12,122 nucleotides of DNA from an uncultured Faecalibacterium sp. (GCA_934539245.1 CAKTCK010000052.1:1-12122), one strand, 5' to 3'. Shown: positions 1 through 6,614, counted from the first letter of the stretch. Made by a program: numbers and translations. The notes: generated by a model from the sequence alone, not told the origin.

Positions 1-836
1 ACACCGGAGATGCCCAGCAGGCCGGACTTCTTGTTCAGGATCTCGTCCAGCTCGTGGCCGGTGATGTTCAGGGTGTACTTCAGGTAGTTGACCACAGAGG
101 GGTCCAGGTCGCCGCAGCGGGTGCCCATCATCAGGCCAGCCAGCGGGGTCATGCCCATGGAGGTGTCCACAACCTTGCCCTGATCAACTGCGGCAATGGA
201 AGAACCGTTGCCCAGATGGCAGGTGATCAGCTTCAGGCGCTCAATGGGCTCCTCCAGATACTCGGCTGCCTTGTGGGCAACGTACTTGTGGCTGGTGCCG
301 TGGAAGCCGTAGCGGCGCACGCCGTACTTCTCGTAGTACTCGTAGGGGATGGCGTACATATAAGCCTTCGGCGGCATGGTGCTGTGGAAAGCGGTGTCAA
401 ACACGGCCACCATGGGAATGTTGCCGAACACCTTGCGGGCGGCTTCGATACCCAGAATACCAGCGGGGTTGTGCAGAGGAGCCAGCGGGCTCAGCTCGCG
501 CAGGGTGCTGATGACCTCATCGGTGATCAGGCAGCTGCTCTTGAACTTCTCGCCGCCGTGCACGACGCGGTGGCCGATGGCGTCGATCTCGCTCACGTCA
601 TCAATGCACTTGCCGGCACCGGTGGTCATCTTCTTCACGACCTCGGCAAAAGCCTCGGTATGGGTGGGGAAGATCGCCGGGGTGGTAGCCTTGGTGCCGT
701 TGGCTTCGTGAGTGATCATGCTGCTCTCCATGCCGATGCGCTCGCACAGGCCTTTGCACAGCACCTTCTCGCCGTCCATATCGATCAGCTGATACTTCAG
801 GGAAGAAGAACCGCAGTTAATAACCAGAACCTTCAT
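1..836 (-). CDS. ackA: Acetate kinase, N-terminal 278 codons (partial at window edge)
   Basis: This enzyme interconverts acetate plus ATP and acetyl phosphate in the cytoplasm, the substrate-level phosphorylation step of acetate fermentation (or of acetate uptake in butyrate producers). The reverse strand reads MKVLVINCGSSSLKYQL at the N-terminus, the ASKHA phosphate-binding motif with its conserved Asn. Further on come VVHGGEKF, AVFDTAFH (catalytic Asp region), YGFHGTSHKYVA (active-site His), CHLGNGSS and MGTRCGDLDP, all in the order of the family. The ATG at 834-836 is fixed by AGGAGG at 845-850, 8 nt upstream. The reading frame is intact to the window edge; the last ~120 residues lie outside. 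Its usual partner pta is not adjacent on the visible side; the divergent neighbour is tmcAL. Family identification is very secure. Confidence 0.98.
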   Translation of the reverse strand, partial: MKVLVINCGSSSLKYQLIDMDGEKVLCKGLCERIGMESSMITHEANGTKATTPAIFPTHTEAFAEVVKKMTTGAGKCIDDVSEIDAIGHRVVHGGEKFKSSCLITDEVISTLRELSPLAPLHNPAGILGIEAARKVFGNIPMVAVFDTAFHSTMPPKAYMYAIPYEYYEKYGVRRYGFHGTSHKYVAHKAAEYLEEPIERLKLITCHLGNGSSIAAVDQGKVVDTSMGMTPLAGLMMGTRCGDLDPSVVNYLKYTLNITGHELDEILNKKSGLLGISG

Positions 837-915
837 CTGTGTTGCCTCCTGAAAATTTTTGTACCATCCGCAGCCTGAAAAACCTGCGGACAGAATTTTA
901 CAGATTCCTATGTTT

Positions 916-944
916 ATTATATAATAGGGATGGCGGCTTTTCAA
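916..944 (-). promoter_or_regulatory. ackA promoter (sigma-A type) and leader hairpin
   Basis: On the minus strand, TTGAAA (939-944) and a perfect TATAAT (916-921) are separated by exactly 17 bp. Transcription would start near 909, giving a leader of about 70 nt. That leader contains a 7-bp hairpin (867-873 with 884-890, 10-nt loop) between the start site and the ribosome binding site. No known riboswitch was recognised in it. Confidence 0.85.
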
Positions 945-974
945 GGCGCAACCCGGGCAAAGCGGTAAAACTTG

Positions 975-993
975 TGTACAAGGTTTTTGTACA
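975..993. promoter_or_regulatory. Inverted repeat TGTACAA-N5-TTGTACA, possible operator
   Basis: A perfect 7-bp inverted repeat with a 5-bp spacer (975-981 and 987-993) lies between the divergent ackA and tmcAL genes, about 31 bp upstream of the ackA -35 box. No U-tract follows, so it is not an intrinsic terminator. The size and symmetry fit a dimeric regulator site, but I do not recognise the motif. Confidence 0.35.
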
Positions 994-1079
994 TCCTGCC
1001 CACAAATCCCGGAAACGGCACGATTTTTCTGTATATCCGATATAAATTTAACAATCTTTTGGCGAAAAGGAGCAGTTCC

Positions 1080-2282
1080 ATGAAGTTTGCAGGCATCATT
1101 GCGGAGTACGACCCCTTCCACAACGGCCACGCATGGCAGCTGGCGCAGGCGCGGGCACTGGGGGCGCAGCGGGTGGCCGTGGCCATGAGCTGCGGGCTTA
1201 CCCAGCGGGGAGCGCTGCCGCTGTTGCCGGAGGCTGTGCGGGTGCAGGCGGCACTGGCCTGCGGGGCAGACCTTGTGTTTGCCCTGCCTGCGCCCTGCGC
1301 CTGCGCCGGTGCCGAGGCCTTTGCCCGGGCGGGGGTGCGCATTCTGGCCGCTGCCGGATGCGACGCGCTGGTCTTTGGGGCAGAGACCCCGGACACCACC
1401 CTGCTGCAAAAAGCCGCCCGGGTGCTGTGCAGCGAGGAATACCGCGCCGAACTCAGGCAGCAGCTTGCCGCCGGGGCACGCAGCTTTGCCGCCGCCCGGC
1501 AGGCGGCGGTGCAGGCGCTGTGCCCGGGGTCGGACGTTGCCGCGCTGCTGGACAAGCCCAACAACAATCTTGCCGTAGAGTATTGTAAGGCTATCATAGA
1601 ACAAAATGTAGAAATGCAGCCCATTGCCCTGCCCCGGCAGGGGACAGACCACGGGCAGGCACTGACCGAAAGTGCTCACGCTACCTTTGCCAGCGCCAGC
1701 GCCCTGCGGGCGCTCTGGGCGGAGGGCGGCGCGGCGGCGCTGGCACCCTATGTGCCGGAAAAGGCGCTTGAATTGTATAAACAGACAGAATATGACGGAA
1801 AGTATACGGATTTTGCGGTCATGGGGCACTGCGAGCTGGCACTGCTGCGGGCAGCCTGCGCAGAGCAAGCCCCCTTTGCCGCGGTGCGCGGGGTATCCGA
1901 GGGCTTGGAGCACCGGCTGGAAAACGCTGTGCGGGAGACCGCAAGTCTGCCCGCCCTGCTGGACGCCCTGACCACCGTGCGTTACCCTCGGGCGCGGATG
2001 CGGCGGCTGGCGATGGATGCGGCGCTGGGCTACACCACCCAGACCCCCGCGCTGCCGCCCTACCTGCACCTGCTGGGCGCACGCAAGGAAGCGCTTCCAC
2101 TGCCCGGGGAGACGGCGCTGCCGCTGTCCCACTCGCTGGCGCGGCTGGCGCGGGAAAACGAGACCTGCACCCAAATGGCTGCTGCCCAGAGCAGAGCCAG
2201 CGACCTTGGCGCACTGTGCCGGGCAAAACCGGAGCCGATGGGCGGGATATATCGTCAAAAAATTATCTTTTTGACGAATTGA
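1080..2282 (+). CDS. tmcAL: tRNA(Met) cytidine acetate ligase (TmcAL/YlbM family nucleotidyltransferase)
   Basis: TmcAL activates acetate with ATP to acetyl-AMP and uses it to make N4-acetylcytidine at the wobble position of elongator tRNA-Met. The 400-residue product (B. subtilis TmcAL is about 415) begins MKFAGIIAEYDPFHNGH; the HNGH at residues 14-17 is the HxGH nucleotidyltransferase signature. The Asn usual in EYNPFHNGH is Asp here, and the usual SGNFVQRG loop reads SCGLTQRG (residues 37-44). Later landmarks are the NNNLAVEYCKAI segment (about 160-171) and YPRARMRR. The ATG at 1080 is chosen because AAGGAG (1067-1072) sits 7 nt upstream and the family starts here; the open frame extends further upstream without homology. 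GC content and Ala content are very high. The pairing with acetate kinase fits an acetate-consuming enzyme. Substitutions in the conserved loop leave activity to be shown. Confidence 0.93.
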   Translation: MKFAGIIAEYDPFHNGHAWQLAQARALGAQRVAVAMSCGLTQRGALPLLPEAVRVQAALACGADLVFALPAPCACAGAEAFARAGVRILAAAGCDALVFGAETPDTTLLQKAARVLCSEEYRAELRQQLAAGARSFAAARQAAVQALCPGSDVAALLDKPNNNLAVEYCKAIIEQNVEMQPIALPRQGTDHGQALTESAHATFASASALRALWAEGGAAALAPYVPEKALELYKQTEYDGKYTDFAVMGHCELALLRAACAEQAPFAAVRGVSEGLEHRLENAVRETASLPALLDALTTVRYPRARMRRLAMDAALGYTTQTPALPPYLHLLGARKEALPLPGETALPLSHSLARLARENETCTQMAAAQSRASDLGALCRAKPEPMGGIYRQKIIFLTN

Positions 2283-2310
2283 CAAAAAATAACGTGAAAA
2301 ATTTTATATT
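2279..2310 (+). promoter_or_regulatory. Promoter of the GltD-like gene, overlapping the tmcAL stop codon
   Basis: A consensus TTGACA lies at 2279-2284; its TGA (2280-2282) is also the tmcAL stop codon. A -10 region follows as TTTATA (2303-2308, 18-bp spacer) or TATATT (2305-2310, 20-bp spacer). Transcription would begin near 2315-2318, so the downstream gene has its own ~105 nt leader. Confidence 0.65.
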
Positions 2311-2318
2311 GTGCCCTC

Positions 2319-2406
2319 TTGTATCCGGCGCGGTTCGGGTGTATGATTAAAGCAATGCAATGTTGGATACAACGAACCTGTAAAAAACGACTGTCCCCGC
2401 AGGGGA
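2319..2406 (+). promoter_or_regulatory. Structured 5' leader with interlocking complementary segments
   Basis: TTGTATCC (2319-2326) is complementary to GGATACAA (2365-2372), and GGTTCG (2332-2337) is complementary to CGAACC (2373-2378). The two pairings interlock, since the second arm of each lies side by side on one continuous strand. A third hairpin, TCCCC-GCA-GGGGA (2394-2406), ends 5 nt before the AAGGAGG ribosome binding site (2412-2418). With only 5 nt between 2326 and 2332, both long pairings probably cannot stack coaxially at once, so alternative conformers are likelier than a compact pseudoknot. No known riboswitch class was recognised. Confidence 0.4.
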
Positions 2407-2423
2407 AACACAAGGAGGAACCC

Positions 2424-3740
2424 ATGGCACTTCATGTTCTGGACGAAGCCAACCGCTGCCTCGGCTGCAAAAAGCCGATGTGTCAGGAGGGCTGCCCCAT
2501 TCACACCAATATCCCGGAAGTCATCCGTCTGCTCAAGGCAAACCAGATGGACGATGCAGGCCGGATGCTGTTTGAAAACAACCCCCTGACTACCGTGTGC
2601 AGTCTGGTGTGCAACCACGAAAAGCAGTGCGAGGGCCACTGCATCCGCAACCGGATGCCCAGCCACGACCCCGTGCACTTTTCCATCATCGAGGACTATA
2701 TCTCCACCACCTACGCCAACAAGATGACCGCAGGCCCCGCCCCCAAAAACGGCATGAAGGCCGCTGTGGTGGGCTCCGGCCCGGCAGGTCTGACCATCGC
2801 GGTGCTGTTGGCACGCTGGGGCTACGATGTGACCATCTTTGACGCCCGGGATAAGATCGGCGGCGTGATGCGCTACGGCATCCCCAACTACCGCCTGCCG
2901 GACAGCGTGCTGGACGATTTCCAGTACCGTCATCTGGAGCTGAAGGGCATCAAGGTGCGCCCCAACACCACCATCGGCAAGACCATCACCATCGATGACC
3001 TGTTCCGCGACGGCTACAAGAGCGTGTTCATCGGCGCAGGTCTGTGGAAGGCCAACGCCATGCACATCAAGGGCGAGAGCCTTGGCAACGTGGCCTTTGG
3101 CATCGACTATCTGGCAAACTCCAAGGCCTTCCGTCTGGGTGATGACGTGGCGGTCATCGGCGTGGGCAACTCCGCTATGGACTGCGCCCGCACCGCCATC
3201 CGCAACGGTGCCCGCCACGTTACCTGCTACGCCCGCCGGGACGAGAGCTGCATCAGCGCCTCCGAGTACGAGGTGAGCTACGCCAAGCTGGAGGGCGTGG
3301 GCTTCCGGTTCTGCAAGGCACCGGTGGAGATCCGGGAAAACGGCCTGATCTGCCGCGACACCGTCAAGGGCGAGGACGGCAAGTTCACACAGGTGGAGGG
3401 CAGCGAGACTTTGTACCCCCACACCGGCGTCATCGTGTCGGTCAGTCAGGGCTCTGAGAGCAACCTCGTCAAGACCACGACCGGCATTGAGACCAACCAG
3501 AAGGGTCTGCTGAGCGTCAGCGAGGACGGCCGCACCACCCGCGAGGGCGTATTTGCCGGCGGCGACGCCGTCATGGGCGCACGCACCGTGGTGGAGGCTG
3601 TGGCTGTCGCCAAGAAGGTGGCTGTCGCCATGGACGAGTATATGAAGAGTCTGCCCGCCGACACCGCTGCCGATCCCTATGCCGGCATCCCGGTGTTCCA
3701 GACCCCCACCTCTGACGTGCTGGCAAAGCAGCAGCTGTAA
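2424..3740 (+). CDS. GltD-like FAD/NAD(P)-dependent oxidoreductase (glutamate synthase small subunit family)
   Basis: This 438-residue protein belongs to the family of glutamate synthase beta subunit, NfnB/SudA and related electron-transfer flavoproteins, which pass electrons from NAD(P)H via FAD and Fe-S clusters to a partner. The N-terminal Fe-S domain has C12, C15, C20 and C24, then C59, C63, C69 and C73. The FAD Rossmann motif GSGPAGL is at 117-123, the NAD(P) motif GVGNSAMD at 246-253, and the FAD-binding GVFAGGD at 375-381. Bacterial GltD is usually about 470-490 residues, so this one is on the short side. The ATG at 2424 has AAGGAGG (2412-2418) at ideal spacing. No gltB, NfnA or other partner gene is adjacent and the gene appears monocistronic, so its acceptor cannot be inferred. 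The family is certain; the physiological reaction is not. Confidence 0.9.
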   Translation: MALHVLDEANRCLGCKKPMCQEGCPIHTNIPEVIRLLKANQMDDAGRMLFENNPLTTVCSLVCNHEKQCEGHCIRNRMPSHDPVHFSIIEDYISTTYANKMTAGPAPKNGMKAAVVGSGPAGLTIAVLLARWGYDVTIFDARDKIGGVMRYGIPNYRLPDSVLDDFQYRHLELKGIKVRPNTTIGKTITIDDLFRDGYKSVFIGAGLWKANAMHIKGESLGNVAFGIDYLANSKAFRLGDDVAVIGVGNSAMDCARTAIRNGARHVTCYARRDESCISASEYEVSYAKLEGVGFRFCKAPVEIRENGLICRDTVKGEDGKFTQVEGSETLYPHTGVIVSVSQGSESNLVKTTTGIETNQKGLLSVSEDGRTTREGVFAGGDAVMGARTVVEAVAVAKKVAVAMDEYMKSLPADTAADPYAGIPVFQTPTSDVLAKQQL

Positions 3741-3744
3741 CAGG

Positions 3745-3851
3745 ACGATTTTGCATGGCTTCCGCTTTGCTTTAGCCATATTCAGCGGAAAGAATATTTT
3801 TAATTTCGGGACACCGGAGCGTCTGCGGACGCTCCGGTGTCCCATTTTCAC
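3745..3851 (+). repeat. 3'-UTR multi-hairpin repeat element, copy 1 (after the GltD-like gene)
   Basis: The element starts 4 nt after the stop codon. Hairpin 1 is ATGGCT (3755-3760) with AGCCAT (3774-3779), with a UCC-GC-UUU-GC-UUU interior. An A/T-rich linker AGCGGAAAGAATATTTT (3784-3800) then TAATTTC follows. Hairpin 2 is a perfect 16-bp stem (3808-3823 with 3828-3843) capped by a TGCG tetraloop, followed by ATTTTCAC (3844-3851). The same arrangement recurs at 6046-6119 and 7508-7618. Hairpin 2 is identical to copy 2 in gene-sense orientation. It could be a mobile REP/MITE-like unit, an RNA stability or termination element, or both. Confidence 0.85.
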
Positions 3852-3865
3852 AGCGAGAAATTCAT

Positions 3866-3923
3866 GTTATAAAAAGGGTCTTGGAAATGCCGCAGGCGCT
3901 TCCAAGACCCTTTTATCTTATAA
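3866..3923. terminator. Bidirectional intrinsic terminator between convergent genes
   Basis: A perfect 15-bp stem (3872-3886 with 3900-3914) begins with AAAA and ends in TTTT, so each strand has a U-tract, and GTTATAA/TTATAAC extend it outward (3866-3872, 3917-3923). The loop contains a smaller GCC-GCA-GGC stem. It lies just past the histidine kinase stop codon (3918-3920) and serves both the GltD-like gene and the kinase operon. Confidence 0.9.
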
Positions 3924-5198
3924 CATTATTCGCAGGGTGAACTGCCCATCCTTTGCGGCAAAGCTGGTCAGGCCGCTGTATCGCTCCGAGATGGCGCAGA
4001 TGCTGCGCACCCCAAGCCCGTGGCTGGGCTGGTCTGTGACCGGGACGCCCTCCCGGAACTGCACATCCGGCAGACAGCTGTTGGTGATCTGCAAAAACAG
4101 CTTTTTCCCCTTTTCGTGCCCGGTGGTCTCGATAAAAGCCCCCTGCCCGGCCTCGCGGCAGCGCACAGCGGCGTGCAGGGCGTTTTCCAGTGCGTTGGAA
4201 AGCAGCACGCACAGGTCGCTCTCCGAGACCGGCAGCGCCTGCGAGATGCCCGCCTGCACCGTGAACTGCACCCCGGCCTTGGCGGCGCGGTCGGCAAAGG
4301 CAGAAAAGATCAGGTTCGCGGCTTCGTTCTCGCAGTAGGCGGTCACTTTACCGGCCTCGATCTCGCTGCACACGCTGCGGATGTAGCCCAGCGCCTGCTC
4401 GGTGCGGCCATTCTCGATGCAGCCCGCCAGAAACTGCATGTGGTGGCGCAGGTCGTGGCGGTAGGTGCTGGCGCGCTGCTGGGAAAGGCGCAGCGCTTCG
4501 ATCTCGCGCATGGCCTGCGTAACCTGTAAATTCAGGCTGGTCTGTAACTGCTCCATCTGGATGCGCTTCTGGTCTGCCCGGGAGGCGCGCAGGATGAAGC
4601 CCAGAAAGGCTGCGCAGCACACAAAGAACATGAACTCCACCGCCGCCGGGTTTGCCTCGGATAAAAGGCTGGTGTAAACGTGGGTGATGTAGTCAAAAAG
4701 ATAGCTCACCAGCGGCACGACGCCGAACTGGCACTGCACCGAAGCCGGGTAGCGGGAAAGCTGCCGCATGGAGGGTGCCACGAACCGGACGAACAACAGC
4801 AGCAGCGGCAGGGTGAACAACAGCTCTGCCACCGGCTGCACCAGCGGATGCTGCGGGAAGAACAGCGCCACCGCCAGTGCCGTCCAGCGCCGCACCTGAC
4901 AGCACAGGTAGGCTGTGAGCACCGCCACCAGCGGCCAGACCTTCTGCCCGCTGAGCAGCACCAGCACGCCATACAGCGGCAGGTGGGTGATGAGCGGGTA
5001 AAGGTACTGGGCAGCCGTAGGGCTTGCACCGAAGTAGAAAACGCCCTGCAACGCCAGCAGCCCGGCGGTGCAGCCCGCCAGCGCCCAGCGCTTTTTGTTC
5101 GTCCAGCGGATGGGACAGAACGCCGCACTGAGCAGAATACCGAAAACGCCTACCGCCGCGCCGTCCAGCAGCTCCAGCAGCACCCCCGGGGCGGTCAC
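3918..5198 (-). CDS. Membrane sensor histidine kinase, GHKL type (AgrC/LytS-like class)
   Basis: This 426-residue kinase has an N-terminal membrane domain with about six to seven hydrophobic segments (roughly 8-29, 38-58, 65-83, 87-101, 121-141, 158-172, 186-203). A coiled linker follows (206-245), then the transmitter: STYRHDLRHH with phospho-acceptor H248, the N-box LLSNALENALHA (N335, N339) and a G-box SHGLGVRSI (394-396). This GHKL layout is that of AgrC/ComD/BlpH-type kinases that partner LytTR regulators. The start is GTG at 5196-5198, which overlaps the response-regulator stop as GTGA, implying translational coupling. The sensor region does not resemble the 5TMR_LYT domain of LytS, and no AgrB or peptide gene lies nearby, so the ligand is unknown. 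The kinase assignment is secure; the signal is not inferable. Confidence 0.93.
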   Translation of the reverse strand: MTAPGVLLELLDGAAVGVFGILLSAAFCPIRWTNKKRWALAGCTAGLLALQGVFYFGASPTAAQYLYPLITHLPLYGVLVLLSGQKVWPLVAVLTAYLCCQVRRWTALAVALFFPQHPLVQPVAELLFTLPLLLLFVRFVAPSMRQLSRYPASVQCQFGVVPLVSYLFDYITHVYTSLLSEANPAAVEFMFFVCCAAFLGFILRASRADQKRIQMEQLQTSLNLQVTQAMREIEALRLSQQRASTYRHDLRHHMQFLAGCIENGRTEQALGYIRSVCSEIEAGKVTAYCENEAANLIFSAFADRAAKAGVQFTVQAGISQALPVSESDLCVLLSNALENALHAAVRCREAGQGAFIETTGHEKGKKLFLQITNSCLPDVQFREGVPVTDQPSHGLGVRSICAISERYSGLTSFAAKDGQFTLRIML

Positions 5199-5929
5199 AG
5201 GACGACCTTCTTTCCCGCAAAGGCGTACTCCAGATACTGATCCCGTACGGTGGTAAAGCGTCCATGGGGCAGCGGCACCTCGGCAAGGCTTTCCATGGTG
5301 ATGCTCTTGGCGGTGATGTTCTGGATATATTCCATATTGACCAGATAGGAGCGGTGCGGGCGCAGAAAGCCCGGGTAATCTGCCAGCTGCCGTGCCAGCT
5401 CGTCCATGCTGCCGCTACTCTCCATGACGGTGCCGTCCAGCAGATGGAATACCAGCGTACGCCCCTGCACCTCGCAGTATTCCAGACTGTCCAGCGTAAT
5501 GCGGGTCAAGCCGCTTTTGCAGCGCAGGATCAGGCTGTGCTGGGTGCGCTTGCGGCACTCGGCCAGCACGGCATCGGTAAGGTGGAAAAAGCTTTCCTTC
5601 CAGATGGGCTTGAGCTGATAGTAGTAGGCGCCTACCACATAGGACTGTACGGCAAATTCCGAAGAGGAAGTGACAAAGATGATCTGCACCGCCGCGTCGT
5701 ACCGGCGGATCTCCCGGGCAGTATTGATGCCGTTGATGCCGGGCATGAGCACATCCAAAAACAGCACGTCAAAGCGCACCCCGGCCTCGATATCTGCCAG
5801 AAGCTCCATGGGCTTTGTATAGGGGAACAGCTCCAGCTGCACCCCCCGCAGGGTGCGGTACTGCTCCAGAAAATCCTGCATCTGGTGCAGTAGGGCGGTA
5901 TCGTCATCACAGAAAGCGATCCGGGTCAT
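5195..5929 (-). CDS. LytTR-family response regulator
   Basis: This 244-residue cytoplasmic regulator is the cognate partner of the overlapping histidine kinase. The receiver domain (1-120) carries the acidic pocket CDDD (D8-D10), phospho-acceptor D59 in LFLDVLMPG, and K107 in QLKP. The LytTR DNA-binding domain covers about 132-235, with typical segments EYCEVQGRTLVFHL and GFLRPHRSYLVNMEYI. The ATG at 5927-5929 is preferred over upstream in-frame starts because the receiver fold begins at MTRIAFCDDD, and GGAAAGG (5941-5947) is a plausible if slightly distant ribosome binding site. It is first in the operon, with its own promoter. LytTR regulators usually bind pairs of 9-bp half-sites and often control autoinducer, bacteriocin or murein-hydrolase-related genes. 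Target genes here are unproven; lrgAB in this window is a candidate. Confidence 0.95.
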   Translation of the reverse strand: MTRIAFCDDDTALLHQMQDFLEQYRTLRGVQLELFPYTKPMELLADIEAGVRFDVLFLDVLMPGINGINTAREIRRYDAAVQIIFVTSSSEFAVQSYVVGAYYYQLKPIWKESFFHLTDAVLAECRKRTQHSLILRCKSGLTRITLDSLEYCEVQGRTLVFHLLDGTVMESSGSMDELARQLADYPGFLRPHRSYLVNMEYIQNITAKSITMESLAEVPLPHGRFTTVRDQYLEYAFAGKKVVL

Positions 5930-5967
5930 AGCAAAGAAATCCTTTCCGAACAAAAATCTACCCCTTA

Positions 5968-5996
5968 ACGATACCACATCCGCGCCGTTTCGTCAC
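5968..5996 (-). promoter_or_regulatory. Probable promoter of the two-component operon
   Basis: On the minus strand GTGACG (5991-5996) and TATCGT (5968-5973) are 17 bp apart, about 39 nt upstream of the regulator start. Neither box is consensus, so an activator or weak expression is possible. An imperfect inverted repeat (TTTGGTGAA near 6002 and TTCACAAA near 6035) lies upstream. Confidence 0.45.
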
Positions 5997-6045
5997 GTCT
6001 TTTTGGTGAATTTGCCAGTTGCCATCTGCAAGCTTTCACAAATCT

Positions 6046-6119
6046 CCACCCGTGAAAATGGGACACCGGAGCGTCCGCAGACGCTCCGGTGTCCCGAAAT
6101 TATAAATAATCTTTCCGCT
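6046..6119 (-). repeat. 3'-UTR repeat element, copy 2 (after ndoA)
   Basis: Read on the minus strand, AGCGGAAAGATTATTTATAA (6119 downward) leads through TTTC to a perfect 16-bp stem with a TGCG loop (6060-6095), then ATTTTCACGGGTGG (6059-6046). The 36-base hairpin is the exact reverse complement of 3808-3843. It begins about 5 nt after the ndoA stop and lacks the upstream ATGG hairpin of copies 1 and 3. It also separates ndoA from the promoter of the two-component operon. Confidence 0.85.
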
Positions 6120-6123
6120 TTTT

Positions 6124-6474
6124 TCAGTACGAGCTCAGCCCAAGGCTGACGTCCAGTGCTTGATCCACCCGCTTCTGGTCGGCGGCGGTGATCTGCCCGG
6201 CGCGCTCCCGCAGGCGGTGCTTATCCAACGTGCGGATCTGCTCCAGCAGCACCACGCTGTCCTTGGCAAGGCCGGTGTCTGCCGCCCGGATATTGATGTG
6301 GGTGGGCAGGCGGGTCTTGTCCAGCCGGGATGTAATGGCCGCTGCGATCACGGTGGGGCTGTGCCGGTTGCCGATCTCGTTCTGTACGATCAGCACCGGG
6401 CGCACACCGCCCTGCTCCGAGCCCACCACCGGCGAAAGATCGGCGTAGAAAACTTCTCCTCTGTGTACCTCCAT
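6124..6474 (-). CDS. ndoA: MazF/EndoA (PemK family) endoribonuclease toxin, no adjacent antitoxin
   Basis: NdoA cleaves single-stranded mRNA at short specific motifs and stalls growth when not bound by its antitoxin. The product is 116 residues, the same length as B. subtilis NdoA. It starts MEVHRGEVFYADLSPVVGSE and keeps GGVRPVLIVQN with catalytic R25 and AAITSR with catalytic T48, as well as the EQIRTLDK segment. The ATG at 6472-6474 has AGGAGGGA (6481-6488) 6 nt upstream. In most Bacillota the order is acpS - (alr) - ndoAI - ndoA. Here the 140 nt between acpS and ndoA hold no credible antitoxin frame. Whether this copy is tamed by an antitoxin elsewhere, or has become a housekeeping RNase, cannot be seen. 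Key residues are intact, so it is probably active. Confidence 0.95.
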   Translation of the reverse strand: MEVHRGEVFYADLSPVVGSEQGGVRPVLIVQNEIGNRHSPTVIAAAITSRLDKTRLPTHINIRAADTGLAKDSVVLLEQIRTLDKHRLRERAGQITAADQKRVDQALDVSLGLSSY

Positions 6475-6614
6475 GGAATCTCCCTCCTGTTTGTCTGGAG
6501 GATGTGCCCCGCTATGTGATGCGTCCGGCGCATCCTGTCTGCTCTCAGTATGCGCAGACCGGGTGCGGCTTATGCAGTGCGGGGGCGATATTCCATTGTA
6601 TGCACAAAGAGCGG

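Noticed and set aside
54..878. Plus-strand frame opposite ackA
   Set aside because: Low-complexity His/Ala/Val-rich shadow of the acetate kinase gene with no recognisable motif.
2304..3851. Long antisense frame (515 codons) opposite the GltD-like gene
   Set aside because: His/Gly/Ala-rich composition, no domain, no ribosome site, and complete overlap with a well-supported flavoprotein gene; a GC-rich third-position artefact.
6518..6534. Hairpin GATGCG-N5-CGCATC upstream of ndoA
   Set aside because: A 6-bp stem with no U-tract and no conserved context; too weak to call as a terminator or attenuator.
6475..6614. Possible MazE/NdoAI antitoxin in the acpS-ndoA gap
   Set aside because: Minus-strand frames here give only an 8-codon frame or frames running through ndoA out of register; none has ribbon-helix-helix or AbrB-like sequence.
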